From Mesorhizobium sp. L2C084A000 (lineage in GTDB: Bacteria; Pseudomonadota; Alphaproteobacteria; Rhizobiales; Rhizobiaceae), in assembly GCF_000502875.1 (NCBI RefSeq), contig NZ_AYWX01000001.1:898994-962993 (forward strand): 64,000 bases of DNA, in the 5' to 3' direction. Every line of letters starts with the position of its first letter. Position 1 is the stretch's first letter. Shown in pieces: positions 45,143 through 54,598 of this stretch. The notes beneath the pieces were generated by a model, which saw nothing but the letters and a program-made list of their open reading frames with translations, did no database searches and was not told the origin of the DNA. Made by a program: the position numbers and the translations under genes.

Positions 45143-47539
45143 TCAAGGCAGCGCCTTCCGGTAGCGAACAGCCGGTCCCGCACTCACCGCCTGTGCCGCA
45201 TGTACGATGGCGTTGGTGTCCAGGCCGTGGTGACGGTATAGGTCCGCAATAGTCCCCGTCTGGCCGAACTGCTCGACCCCGAGCGCCTTCACGCGATGCC
45301 CGTTAACCCCACCGAGCCACGCGAGCGTCGCCGGGTGGCCGTCGATCACGGTGACGATGCCGCAGTCACGCGATAGCGGCGCGAGCAGCCGCTCGATATG
45401 ACTCAGGGCGCCAATCGCGCCACGCTGCCGGGCACGTTCCGCCGCCTGCCAGCCCGCATTAAGCCGGTCCGCGGAGGTGATCGCGAGCAGCCCGACATCG
45501 CGCCGGTCCTCCGCCAGAAGACCCGTCGCGGCAATCGCCTCCGGCGCGACGACGCCTTGATAAGCAATGACGACACTCGCGTTGGGCCCAGGCGGACGCA
45601 GCCAATAGGCGCCATTGACGATGTCCCGCGCGAGCGCCGGGTTCATGTCGCGCGGCGGCTGCTCGAGCGGCCGGGTTGACAGGCGAAGATAGACCGATCC
45701 TCCGGTCTGATCACGCAGCCACGTCGTCTCATCCGGATCCCCCTCGCCATTGCGTTGCATGTAATCGAAGGCAAAGCGCATGATCACGGACAGTTCGTCG
45801 ACGAAGGCCGGTTCGAAGGCGCAAAGCCCATCCTGCGCCATGCCGATCAATGGGGTGCCGATCGACTGGTGTGCTCCGCCCTCGGGCGCTAGCGTCACGC
45901 CCGAGGGCGTTGCGACCAGCATGAAGCGCGCATCCTGATAGCAGGCGTAGTTTAGCTGGTCGGCCGATCGGTAGATGAAGGGATCATAGACTGTCCCGAT
46001 CGGCAGCAGGCGCACGCCATTGATCGAGTGCGAGAGACCGAGCGCCCCGAGCATGATCATCAGGTTCGACTCGGCGATCCCGAGCTCGAGGTGCTGCCCC
46101 TTCGGCCCAAATTCCCAGGTAAAGGTCGACGGAATGCGTTCGGCCTTGAAGGTGTCCGCCATGGTCTCCCGGGCGAAAAGGCCGCGCCGGTTGACCCAGC
46201 CACCGAGATTGGTCGAGACCGTCACATCGGGCGAGGTGGTGACAATGCGATCGGCAAGCAGACTGCGCTCGCGTGCGATGTCGTTCAGGATCTGTCCGAA
46301 CCCCATCTGGGTCGAGAGCGGCTTGCCGGGCTGCCCCGGTGACGGAAGGGTTTCAGGCACCGGCACCGACGGCGCAGACAGCCTCCTACGCCCCTCACTG
46401 AAGAACGGCGCCTTTGCGAAGAAGGCGTCAAGTTCCGCTTCCGGCAAGGTGGCGGCCGCCCATTTGTCCCACTCCTCACCCCGCTTTACGCCCATTTGCA
46501 GGCGGTAGTCTTCCATCTGCGTGGGCGTCATCTGCCCCGCGTGGTTGTCCTTGTGTCCGGCAAGCGGCAGACCGTAGCCCTTGATGGTGTAACAGATGAA
46601 GCAGACGGGACGGTCATGCCTGGACGCCGCCTCGAAGGCTTCGAGGAGGCTCGGCATGTCATGCCCGCCAAGGTTCGTCATCAACGCCTGCAACTCGTCG
46701 TCGGAGCGGCGTTCGATCAGAGTGGTGACCGGCCCTTGGTCTCCGATCTCGTCGAGCAGCCGCTTGCGCCAGGCAGCACCCCCTTGGAAGGTCAGCGCCG
46801 AATAGAGCTGGTTCGGACAGCGCTCTATCCACTCGAGCAGCTTCTCGCCCCCCGGCTCGGCAAAGGCAGCCTCTTGCAGAGCCCCGTGGCGCAGGACCAT
46901 CACGTCCCAGCCGAAGTTGCGAAAAATCTGCTCGAACCGCTGCCAGAGGCCCTCCCGGATCACGGCGTCGAGCGACTGGCGATTGTAGTCGACCACCCAC
47001 CAGCAGTTCCTGAGCCCGTGCTTCCAGCCTTCGATCAGGGCCTCGTAGATGTTGCCCTCATCCATCTCGGCGTCGCCGATCAGGCTGACCATTCGGCCCT
47101 CGGCACGCTCCTTCATCCAGCCGTGACCCGAGACGTAGTCCTGCACCAGCGACGAGAACAGCGTCTGAGCAACGCCGAGACCCACCGACCCGGTCGAGAA
47201 GTCGACATCGTCGACATCCTTCGTCCGCGAAGGGTAGCTCTGCGCGCCCTTGTAGCCGCGGAAGTTCATGAGCTTTTCGTGCGTCTGGTTGCCCGCCAGA
47301 TACTGAAGTGCATGGAAGATCGGCGCCGCATGGGGTTTGACCGCCACTCGATCCTGCGGGCGCAGGACCGAACCGTAGAGCGCGGTCATGATGGTACTCA
47401 GCGACGCGGACGAGGCCTGATGCCCCCCGACCTTGATCTCATCGCCCTCGCGGACGTGGTTGGCGTGGTGGATCGTCCAGGCTGCGAGCCAGGAGACGCA
47501 GCGCTCGATCTCGTGCAGATATTCCAGTTTCCTCGTCAT
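45143..47539 (-). CDS. Transketolase-family protein, AceE-like homodimeric E1
   Basis: 798 residues. The thiamine-diphosphate motif GDAEMDEGN...VVDYN (residues ~150-185), ELGIAESNLMIMLGALGLS and the ordered E1-like layout (ThDP-binding, pyrimidine-binding, transketolase-C domain) resemble the homodimeric pyruvate dehydrogenase E1 AceE, somewhat shorter. It is the last gene of a minus-strand set behind a reductase and a MOSC protein and has no E2/lipoyl gene nearby, so it more likely acts on another 2-oxoacid. Substrate unknown. Confidence 0.8.
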   Translation of the reverse strand: MTRKLEYLHEIERCVSWLAAWTIHHANHVREGDEIKVGGHQASSASLSTIMTALYGSVLRPQDRVAVKPHAAPIFHALQYLAGNQTHEKLMNFRGYKGAQSYPSRTKDVDDVDFSTGSVGLGVAQTLFSSLVQDYVSGHGWMKERAEGRMVSLIGDAEMDEGNIYEALIEGWKHGLRNCWWVVDYNRQSLDAVIREGLWQRFEQIFRNFGWDVMVLRHGALQEAAFAEPGGEKLLEWIERCPNQLYSALTFQGGAAWRKRLLDEIGDQGPVTTLIERRSDDELQALMTNLGGHDMPSLLEAFEAASRHDRPVCFICYTIKGYGLPLAGHKDNHAGQMTPTQMEDYRLQMGVKRGEEWDKWAAATLPEAELDAFFAKAPFFSEGRRRLSAPSVPVPETLPSPGQPGKPLSTQMGFGQILNDIARERSLLADRIVTTSPDVTVSTNLGGWVNRRGLFARETMADTFKAERIPSTFTWEFGPKGQHLELGIAESNLMIMLGALGLSHSINGVRLLPIGTVYDPFIYRSADQLNYACYQDARFMLVATPSGVTLAPEGGAHQSIGTPLIGMAQDGLCAFEPAFVDELSVIMRFAFDYMQRNGEGDPDETTWLRDQTGGSVYLRLSTRPLEQPPRDMNPALARDIVNGAYWLRPPGPNASVVIAYQGVVAPEAIAATGLLAEDRRDVGLLAITSADRLNAGWQAAERARQRGAIGALSHIERLLAPLSRDCGIVTVIDGHPATLAWLGGVNGHRVKALGVEQFGQTGTIADLYRHHGLDTNAIVHAAQAVSAGPAVRYRKALP

Positions 47540-47590
47540 TCAGTTTCCCGCAAATCAGCTGCCGGTCTCACAGGACCCCCGCCCAAATGG

Positions 47591-48541
47591 TCAAAGATCG
47601 AGTTTCAACACACCTGTCGCGCGCGACACACAGGGGATGAAGCGGTGGTCGCGTGCCTCTTTGGACAGGACGGCATCCCGATGGATCGGCTGTCCCGCCA
47701 GCATTGCGCATTCGCAGGTCCCGCACACCCCGTTCTCACACGAGGCCATCAACGGCACACCGGCCGCACGCAAGGCGGCCAGTGCCGTGGTCTCAGCCGA
47801 AACCTCAATCACCCTGCCCGCACGGAGTTCTATGACGAATGGTTCCGGTGGCGCGCCATCAAACTCGGGAGGCTGGAAAGTTTCGAAATGAACCGTGCCC
47901 TCGGGCCAGGGTTCAGCCGCCCGCCCCACGGCGGCCATGAATCCGGGCGGCCCGCAATAGTAAACCTGAGCCTCGGCCGAACGGTTCGCCAGCAGCGCGG
48001 CGATGTCCTGGCGGGTCGCCGGCTCGTCGTCGAAATGGATCCGCACATTGCCGCCAGGAAGATCGCTCCCGATCGCCGCCAAGAGTGGGGTGAGCGCCCG
48101 GCTGCGGGTGAAATAGTGCAACTCGAAGGGCTTGGCCTGCCGGGTGAGCGCGCGCGCCATGGCCAGAATCGGGGTGATCCCGATTCCCCCTGCCAGCAGC
48201 AAAGTCGGCCCCTCGCCTGGCTTGAGCGCAAAATGGTTGCGTGGCGCGGAGACAGGCAGTGTGGAACCGACGGCAATGGTTTCGTGGATCCACGCCGAGC
48301 CGCCACGGCCGTCATTCTCGCGCTTCACCGCGATGGTGTAGCGGCCAAGCTCGGTCGGGTCGCCGCAAAGTGAATACTGACGCACCTTCCCTTCAGGCAG
48401 ATGGACGTCGACGTGAGAACCCGCTTCGAACGCCGGCAGCACAGGTTTGCGTGGGTGTTTCAGGTCGATGACCAGCACCTCGCCCGGCTCCTTGCGGGCG
48501 GCGGTCACGGTCAGCTTCATGATGATGCGCGGCGAGGCCAT
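47591..48541 (-). CDS. PDR/VanB-family FMN/2Fe-2S oxidoreductase
   Basis: 316 residues. An FMN-binding beta-barrel with RQYSLCGDP, an NAD-binding domain with LLAGGIGITPILAMA, then a C-terminal plant-type 2Fe-2S domain with CENGVCGTCECAML (four-cysteine pattern, last Cys in the final strand). This is the reductase layout of oxygenase systems such as phthalate dioxygenase reductase. It lies between the MOSC gene (6 bp) and the transketolase gene and probably passes electrons to an unidentified oxygenase or hydroxylase. Confidence 0.9.
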   Translation of the reverse strand: MASPRIIMKLTVTAARKEPGEVLVIDLKHPRKPVLPAFEAGSHVDVHLPEGKVRQYSLCGDPTELGRYTIAVKRENDGRGGSAWIHETIAVGSTLPVSAPRNHFALKPGEGPTLLLAGGIGITPILAMARALTRQAKPFELHYFTRSRALTPLLAAIGSDLPGGNVRIHFDDEPATRQDIAALLANRSAEAQVYYCGPPGFMAAVGRAAEPWPEGTVHFETFQPPEFDGAPPEPFVIELRAGRVIEVSAETTALAALRAAGVPLMASCENGVCGTCECAMLAGQPIHRDAVLSKEARDHRFIPCVSRATGVLKLDL

Positions 48542-48547
48542 GGCGTT

Positions 48548-49042
48548 TCACTCGTCGATGGGCAAGATCAGATCACCGGGGCGGATCACGCCCCCGACCT
48601 CGATTGTGCAGTTCAGGCCGGAGCGGTTCAGAAGCCCCTCGTAGAGACCCGGAAGCCCGAGCAACTCCTCGATATACTTGCACGGCACATTCATCCGGGC
48701 GGCCCTGAGAATCGTTTCCCCGACCCGGAAGCGTTTGCCGACAAGATGGCTAAGCGGAACGCCTCGTGTCGTCAGATTGCGCCGGTGATCTTCGGGTCCG
48801 AGCTTGGCCTTGAAGCCCGGAATCCTGGGCTCGCCCTTCGCGATGGCGTCCAGAACTTCAGCTTCGATCAATGTCACCTCCCGAACGTCGGGACGCGCCG
48901 AATAGGTCCCCGTCCCCAGGTAGTAGCGGTCTCCGACAATGCCTTGGCCGGCAATAAGCTGCGCCTGCGCCAGCTCCTCCATTTCATAGGAGGCGGCAGG
49001 CGCGATATGGACGTGAAGCAGCTTTCCTCGCCAGGTCATCAT
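48548..49042 (-). CDS. MOSC domain protein
   Basis: 164 residues with the MOSC pattern: VGDRYYLGTGTYS, LTTRGVPLSHLVGKRFRVGE, and NVPCKYIEELLGLPGLYEGL, whose Cys is the usual ligand candidate for molybdenum cofactor or sulfur carriage. It heads the minus-strand set MOSC-reductase-transketolase. MOSC proteins couple well with FMN/2Fe-2S reductases in YiiM/CbiX-like hydroxylamine-type reductions; the actual substrate is unknown. Confidence 0.85.
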   Translation of the reverse strand: MMTWRGKLLHVHIAPAASYEMEELAQAQLIAGQGIVGDRYYLGTGTYSARPDVREVTLIEAEVLDAIAKGEPRIPGFKAKLGPEDHRRNLTTRGVPLSHLVGKRFRVGETILRAARMNVPCKYIEELLGLPGLYEGLLNRSGLNCTIEVGGVIRPGDLILPIDE

Positions 49043-49198
49043 CGCTCTCGGAAATTCGTCTCGTGGAAACCTGCTGCAAAACTGGCCTGATCAACAGCGC
49101 CAGTTGCATGGCATTTTCCCGGTCCAGTTGGCTGTTTGGAAAGAAATACGGCGGGCCCTCGGACCGTTTTCAGCGCCAGCTTTCGGCGTCGCCCCGTC

Positions 49199-50710
49199 TC
49201 AGTTGTTCCGCGCCGGCATCGCGTCTTGCACCTGCTTGACAACCTCTCGCAGGACCTCAACGCCCTTCCCGATCTGCCGAATGCTCAAGGCGGCATAGCC
49301 CATGACAAGTCCGACGCGATCGGTGCGGCCTTGGTCCGATGGCCGTTCGTAGAGCGGCGAGATCAGGTGTAGCCCCAGGCCAGCGTCGCGGGCGGATTCG
49401 ACCAAGGCCGTTTCCCGCGATCGTGGCAGGTCATTGAACCAAACCGCGACGTGCAGTCCCGCATCTGCTCCCTGGACAGTGATGCGATCCCCGAAGCTGT
49501 GCTGCAAGGCACCCAACAACGTTTCCCGACGCTCGCCGTTCAGCCTGCGCACACGGCGCACATGGCTTTCGTAGCCGCCGCTCTCGATCAACGATGCCAG
49601 CGCTTCCTGTTCAGCGACCGGCGAATGCCGGTCTGCGAATTGTTTGGCGGTTGCGAAGACCTCCTGCAATTCGGGCGGGACGACGAGGTAGCCGATGCGC
49701 AGCATCGGCGAGAGCGTTTTGGAGATCGTGCCGAGGTAGATGACAGCCCCGTGGTCCTCGAGACTGTGCAGCGGAGGGACCGGATTGATGTCGTAGCGAT
49801 ATTCGCTGTCGTAGTCGTCCTCGATCACATAGGCGTTGTTGTGCCGCGCCCATTTCAGAAGCTGATGGCGGCGCGCGATCGGCATGACGCCGCCAAGCGG
49901 AAACTGATGCGATGGCGTCACATACGCCAGTCGTGCTCCGATCCCCGCCAGCAACTCGGTCCTCATCCCGTCTTCGTCCACGATGACCGGGATGGGTGAG
50001 GCACCCGTACTGGCAAAGACCTGACGCGCCATCCTGTAGCACGGATCCTCGATGACGAAACGGTCGGCGGGATCGAGAAGCAGGCGCGCGCACAGATCAA
50101 GGCCCTGCTGCGAACCGTTCACAACTATGATCTGGTCGAGGTCGCAGCTCAGGGTCCGGGCGCGCCAGAGATAGCCCTGAAGCGCCTGGCGAAGCCGGCG
50201 CGAGCCGCGAGGATCGTCATAGGCAAGACGCAGCGGGCGCTGCCCCATCGCCTCGTTCATCGCGCGTTTCCAGACCAATGAAGGGAAATCCGACGGCGCG
50301 AGGTCGCCATAGCGGAACTCGACCTTCAGCCCAGTCGGCAGATAATCTGGCCAGGGTGACGTCGCGCGCAGCCGCTCGCCATATGCGGACAGGTGGATCG
50401 GGCCGACCCGTTGCGCGTGAGTGCGCCCCGTCCCATGGCCCATCAACGAAGACGCAACGCGAGGTCGTGCGCCTTGACGGACTTCGATGAAACCCTCCGC
50501 AGCCAGTTGCTCATAGGCGACCGTCACCGTGGTTCGCGAAACGCCGAGGTCATTTGCCAGGGCCCGGGAGGATGGCAACTGACTGCCGGTTTCGTAGACG
50601 CCGCCGAGGATTTGCTCGCGAAGGGCTTCGTATATCTGGCGTGCACCCATCGCGTGCGAGCGCGCTGCAGACCCGGCACTTGAAGACTGGACCATCTCTT
50701 TCATCGCCAA
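49199..50710 (-). CDS. MocR/PdxR-type GntR regulator with aminotransferase domain
   Basis: 503 residues. An N-terminal winged helix (LPSSRALANDLGVSRTTVTV then AYEQLAAEGFIEVR) is joined to a class-I aminotransferase-like domain with the PLP-lysine region YLGTISKTLSPMLRIGY (Lys in ISKTL). Such proteins sense PLP or an amino-compound adduct and bind the divergent promoter. Here the divergent gene is a PLP-dependent sulfhydrylase-like enzyme 68 bp away, its probable target. Confidence 0.93.
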   Translation of the reverse strand: MAMKEMVQSSSAGSAARSHAMGARQIYEALREQILGGVYETGSQLPSSRALANDLGVSRTTVTVAYEQLAAEGFIEVRQGARPRVASSLMGHGTGRTHAQRVGPIHLSAYGERLRATSPWPDYLPTGLKVEFRYGDLAPSDFPSLVWKRAMNEAMGQRPLRLAYDDPRGSRRLRQALQGYLWRARTLSCDLDQIIVVNGSQQGLDLCARLLLDPADRFVIEDPCYRMARQVFASTGASPIPVIVDEDGMRTELLAGIGARLAYVTPSHQFPLGGVMPIARRHQLLKWARHNNAYVIEDDYDSEYRYDINPVPPLHSLEDHGAVIYLGTISKTLSPMLRIGYLVVPPELQEVFATAKQFADRHSPVAEQEALASLIESGGYESHVRRVRRLNGERRETLLGALQHSFGDRITVQGADAGLHVAVWFNDLPRSRETALVESARDAGLGLHLISPLYERPSDQGRTDRVGLVMGYAALSIRQIGKGVEVLREVVKQVQDAMPARNN

Positions 50711-50778
50711 CTGGATATTTCACATTGGCCAGGTTGCCGTCAATCTTTCGGAACCCCAAGAGAGATCGCAGAGGCCGA

Positions 50779-52011
50779 ATGACCAGCTCCCATCAATCCG
50801 AAACCGATGCTCCCACGGGGTCGCTCAACCGCACCAGCCCCGGATTTGCCACCCGGGCGATCCATCATGGCTACGATCCGGCCGGCTTTTCCAATGCCGT
50901 CCAGCCGCCAGTGTTCCTGACGTCAACCTATGGGTTCGAAAGCGTGGCAGCAAACGATGCCGCCGCCGCCCTTGGTGGACGGCTCTATGCGCGCGAATAC
51001 AATCCCACGACCGAGATCCTCGAGCAGCGGCTCGCGAATCTGGAAGGAGCCGAGGCGGGGCTGGTTGTTGCCTCGGGGATGGCGGCCTTCGGCACTCTGA
51101 TCCTGTCGCTCCTGTCCCAGGGCGATGAACTCATCGTCCACAAGACGCTTTATGCGAACACGCTTGCCATGGTCGAACAGGCGGTCCCCCGCTTCGGCAT
51201 CAAAGTCGTCGCGGTCGATCTGTCAGATCCCCAAAATCTCGATGCCGCGATCACCGAGCGGACGCGGCTGGTTTTCTTCGAGACGCCGGTGAATCCGCTG
51301 AGCCGCATCGTCGATATCTCTGCCATTGCCAAGCGCGCCCACGCGCGCGGTGTGAAGGTTGCCGTGGACAGCACCTTCGCCTCGCCCGCGCTCCAGCGAC
51401 CGCTTGAGCACGGGGCGGACATCGTGCTCCATTCGCTGACCAAGTACATCAATGGTCATGGCGATGCGCTTGGCGGGGCGCTTCTCGGCGACGCCCAAAC
51501 GCTCCGTACGCTGCATGAAACGGGCCTGCGCTACATCACCGGCGCAGCGCTCTCGCCCATGTCAGCTTTCCTGATCCTGCGCGGTCTCAAGACGCTGACG
51601 CTGCGTATGGAACGGCACAGCGCCACGGCCCTTGCGGTGGCTCGGGCGCTGGAAGCGCACCCGGCGGTGGCATTTGTGAGTTATCCGTTCCTCGACTCGC
51701 ACCCTGATCAGGTGACGGCGCGAAAACAGATGTCCAACGGATCGGGCATGTTGGCCTTTGGCCTCCACGCTGGATACGAAGGAGCGCGCCGGATGATGGA
51801 CCGGCTCAACCTGATCATTCGCGCCGTCAGCCTCGGCGATGCCGACAGCCTCATCTATCATCCAGCAAGCCTCACCCGTGCTCGGCAGCCGATCCGCAAG
51901 GATGCCCATTTGGCCGATGGAGTCGGCGAGGATCTCATGCGTCTCTCGGTGGGGCTTGAAGACGCTGATGACCTGATCGCCGATCTGCGGCGGGCTTTGG
52001 ACGTCTTGTAA
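50779..52011 (+). CDS. PLP-dependent gamma-family enzyme (O-acetylhomoserine sulfhydrylase / methionine gamma-lyase type)
   Basis: 410 residues. SRIVDIS...VKVAVDSTFASP and the PLP lysine in LHSLTKYINGHGDALGG define the Cys/Met metabolism PLP family; YAREYNPTTEILEQRLANLE is the substrate-loop region. The ATG at 50779 follows AGAGG; the open frame further upstream overlaps the MocR promoter. It is followed by a DapA-like gene, so the pair may degrade a sulfur- or amino-acid compound. Confidence 0.88.
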   Translation: MTSSHQSETDAPTGSLNRTSPGFATRAIHHGYDPAGFSNAVQPPVFLTSTYGFESVAANDAAAALGGRLYAREYNPTTEILEQRLANLEGAEAGLVVASGMAAFGTLILSLLSQGDELIVHKTLYANTLAMVEQAVPRFGIKVVAVDLSDPQNLDAAITERTRLVFFETPVNPLSRIVDISAIAKRAHARGVKVAVDSTFASPALQRPLEHGADIVLHSLTKYINGHGDALGGALLGDAQTLRTLHETGLRYITGAALSPMSAFLILRGLKTLTLRMERHSATALAVARALEAHPAVAFVSYPFLDSHPDQVTARKQMSNGSGMLAFGLHAGYEGARRMMDRLNLIIRAVSLGDADSLIYHPASLTRARQPIRKDAHLADGVGEDLMRLSVGLEDADDLIADLRRALDVL

Positions 52012-52063
52012 TGACCTGGCGTGCGGCCACCTCTGCGCTCACACAAAGATCTGGAGCCTTGCC

Positions 52064-52966
52064 ATGGCATTCCTGAGCGGTCTTTCCGCGTTCCCCATCA
52101 CCCCGACCAATCGTGACGGCCGCGTCGATAGCGTTGCCCTGCGCAGGCTGATTGCTCGGCTTGGCATTGCTCAGGTCGATTCCATCGGTCTTCTCGGCAG
52201 CACCGGCACATACATCTATCTGTCGCGCGAGCAACGGCGGCGGGCGCTCTCCGAGACCTTGGACCAAACGGCGGGGCAAATGCCGGTCGTGGTGGGTGTG
52301 GGCGCGCTGCGCACCGATGAAGCCGTGGGGCTCGCGCAAGACGCCAAGGCCCTTGGAGCAGCTGCGGGTTTGCTTGCCGCCGCCTCCTACACCCCGCTTA
52401 CTGATGACGAGGTGTTCGAACATTTCTCCACTGTGGCGCGCGAAAGTGGCCTGCCGATCGTCGTCTACGACAATCCAGGAACGACGCATTTCCATTTCAG
52501 TCCACCCCTTGTCAGCCGCCTGGCAAAGGTGGCTGGGATTGTCGCCATCAAGAATCCGACAGACAAAAGCGATGCGATCAAGAACCACCTGACCGCCCAG
52601 AGGCGCACACTGCCGGAAGGGTTCTCGATTGGCTACAGCGGCGACTGGAACGCCGCCGAGGCCATGATCGCCGGCGCCGACACATGGTACAGCGTCCTTG
52701 CGGGCATCCTGCCCGAGGTCTGCATGACGATCGTCACAGCGGCGCAACAGGGCGATGCGGCCGAAGCGCGACGGATCAATGCCGCGCTGGTCCCGATCTG
52801 GAGCCTCTTCAAGGAGTTCTCGAGCCTTCGCGTCGTCCATGCACTCGCTGAATTGCTCGACGTTTGCAGTGCCGAACCCCCGCGTCCCATCCTGCCTCTG
52901 CCCCCAGCAGCGAAGCGCCAGATCGCCGCCGCGTTGAAAGGTTTGCCATCGGATGCCAGCCGGTGA
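52064..52966 (+). CDS. DapA-family aldolase/lyase
   Basis: 300 residues, a TIM-barrel Schiff-base aldolase. The GSTGTYIYLSREQRR segment (usual GTTGE loop altered to GSTGT), VVYDNPGTTHFHF (catalytic Tyr) and VAIKNPTDKSDA (Schiff-base Lys) are present. Its usual relatives include 4-hydroxy-tetrahydrodipicolinate synthase and other 2-keto-acid aldolases. Coupling to the PLP enzyme upstream (52-bp gap) suggests breakdown of a keto acid made by that enzyme. Confidence 0.87.
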   Translation: MAFLSGLSAFPITPTNRDGRVDSVALRRLIARLGIAQVDSIGLLGSTGTYIYLSREQRRRALSETLDQTAGQMPVVVGVGALRTDEAVGLAQDAKALGAAAGLLAAASYTPLTDDEVFEHFSTVARESGLPIVVYDNPGTTHFHFSPPLVSRLAKVAGIVAIKNPTDKSDAIKNHLTAQRRTLPEGFSIGYSGDWNAAEAMIAGADTWYSVLAGILPEVCMTIVTAAQQGDAAEARRINAALVPIWSLFKEFSSLRVVHALAELLDVCSAEPPRPILPLPPAAKRQIAAALKGLPSDASR

Positions 52967-53088
52967 ACAGCAAACCCCGTTCGGCAAGTGAAAGGAAGTG
53001 CATGTATTTACCCGCTCATTTCGAGAATTGATCGAAAACAACGCACTCGGCGTGCTGATAGCCATGGCTGGAGCGGTCTCGACGCCAA

Positions 53089-53880
53089 TCACACCCCTTC
53101 GAACTCGACAATCGACTGCGGAGGTACAGACTGCGCAGGGCACTCCGCCCATGCCGCACCGTTCGCCTTCAAACTAGGAATCGGTGGTTTATCCATTGGA
53201 ATGGCATCGAGCCGGCGCTTTACTCCGGCCCGGTGCGCGCATTGAAGCCGGTGCCAATGCCGCCGGCGAACACCAGATTTCCGTCCTCGACATTCGCCAG
53301 AGCACGCTTCCCGACCGCCGTAACTGTTGCCGGGTTCGCAGCCGATGACGATGAACTCATCACTCAGCACGCATTTTGTCTCACCCATTCTTGGCGCCGG
53401 CCGGATCGATATGGACTGACACGCAGCTTGGAGACGATGCCGTCGAGGCCGAACTGGCAGACTTGCGCGAGAATGTCGCTGCCGCCGCTGATCTCGTCGC
53501 TCAGAACGATGCCGTTTGGGCGGCGTCTCAGCAGGTTAACTAGCGCTTTGCGCCGATCGACGAGTGGCCGCTCGCGAAGACCCTCGCCGTCGATCTTGAG
53601 CAGGTCGAAGCCGGCAAGCATGGTCCTGACGTCTCCCGCCGCGGCCAAGAACCCGCTGAAGACTGGGAATGCGCGACAAGCCTTCTGGTCAACGACGAAC
53701 GCCTCACCGTCTATTATCGCGTCCGAGGCGCCGAGCTCGGCCACCGCCCGGGACGATAGTCGGAAACCTGAGGGTCCAGTCGTGGAGGTTGCGGGTCGAG
53801 GTAGGCCCCCATCGATAGTCGTCCCATTTCATTTCGTGTAGCCAATCAGGGCCCTGCCGGACGCGGCCGACCAGCGGTCG
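53089..53880 (-). pseudogene. ligD: ATP-dependent DNA ligase D (LigD), decayed
   Basis: Several frames together read as a LigD ligase domain: GPDWLHEMKWDDYRW, LHDWTLRFP, IIDGEAFVVDQKACRAFPVF, AGFDLLKIDGEGLRERPL, FGLDGIVSK and SPYRSGR, then CVLSDEFIVIGCEPGN and KRRLDAIPMDKPPIPSLKAN. At least two frameshifts interrupt it and the catalytic lysine region near the start is altered. A dead copy of a non-homologous end-joining ligase. Confidence 0.75.
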
Positions 53881-54136
53881 ATGTTCGCGACGGCCCGAAT
53901 GTCCAGTCTCGTGTAACTCAGCCTAAAGCGGCCTGTCCGCCCAAAAAATGACATTCAGTTGCCTCCAGCCTTTCGACACGACCCACTTCACGATCTCGTA
54001 ACTCGCCAACCTAGCGGCTTGTTGCTTGAGCTGCGCGTTCCTAGGGTGTGGTCGCTAGGCCTCAGCAACAAGAGCTCGGTTGCCAGGCGGGCGGAGGCTC
54101 AACGAGATAGCCAGCTCAGGACAAGGAGAGCAAGCA

Positions 54137-54595
54137 ATGGTCGCTTTTACCCTCAATGGCGAGGCGCGAACACTCGACGTCGATCCAGAGATGCCGCTGC
54201 TCTGGGCGGTCCGTGACGTCATCGGACTCACGGGAACGAAATTCGGTTGCGGGCTTGCCCAGTGCGGCGCTTGCACGGTTCACGTTAACGGCATGCCGAC
54301 GCGCTCGTGCCAGACCGCAGTCGGCGACATCGAAGGAGCCTCGATCACCACCATTGAGGGTGTGTCGGGCAAGATAGGCGAAACGGTCCAGGCCGTGTGG
54401 GCCGAGTTCGACGTACCTCAATGCGGCTATTGCCAGTCTGGCCAGATCATGTCGGCCGTGGCCCTCCTTACAGAAACGCCTAAGCCGACGGACGATGATA
54501 TTGATTCGGCGATGAGCGGCAATCTCTGCCGCTGCGCCACCTATCATCGCATCCGCGCGGCCATCCACGAGACCGCCAACCGGCTGGAGACTTGA
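54137..54595 (+). CDS. iorA: Isoquinoline 1-oxidoreductase alpha-like 2Fe-2S subunit
   Basis: 152 residues. Two 2Fe-2S clusters: the plant-type CGLAQCGACTVH with a later Cys and the alpha-helical CGYCQSGQIM...GNLCRCATYHRI. ATG at 54137 has AAGGAGAG upstream. The small electron-transfer subunit of a molybdenum hydroxylase; the large subunit starts three bases after its stop. iorA naming follows the best-known relative; the real substrate (N-heterocycle or aldehyde) is unknown. Confidence 0.88.
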   Translation: MVAFTLNGEARTLDVDPEMPLLWAVRDVIGLTGTKFGCGLAQCGACTVHVNGMPTRSCQTAVGDIEGASITTIEGVSGKIGETVQAVWAEFDVPQCGYCQSGQIMSAVALLTETPKPTDDDIDSAMSGNLCRCATYHRIRAAIHETANRLET

Positions 54596-54598
54596 GGC

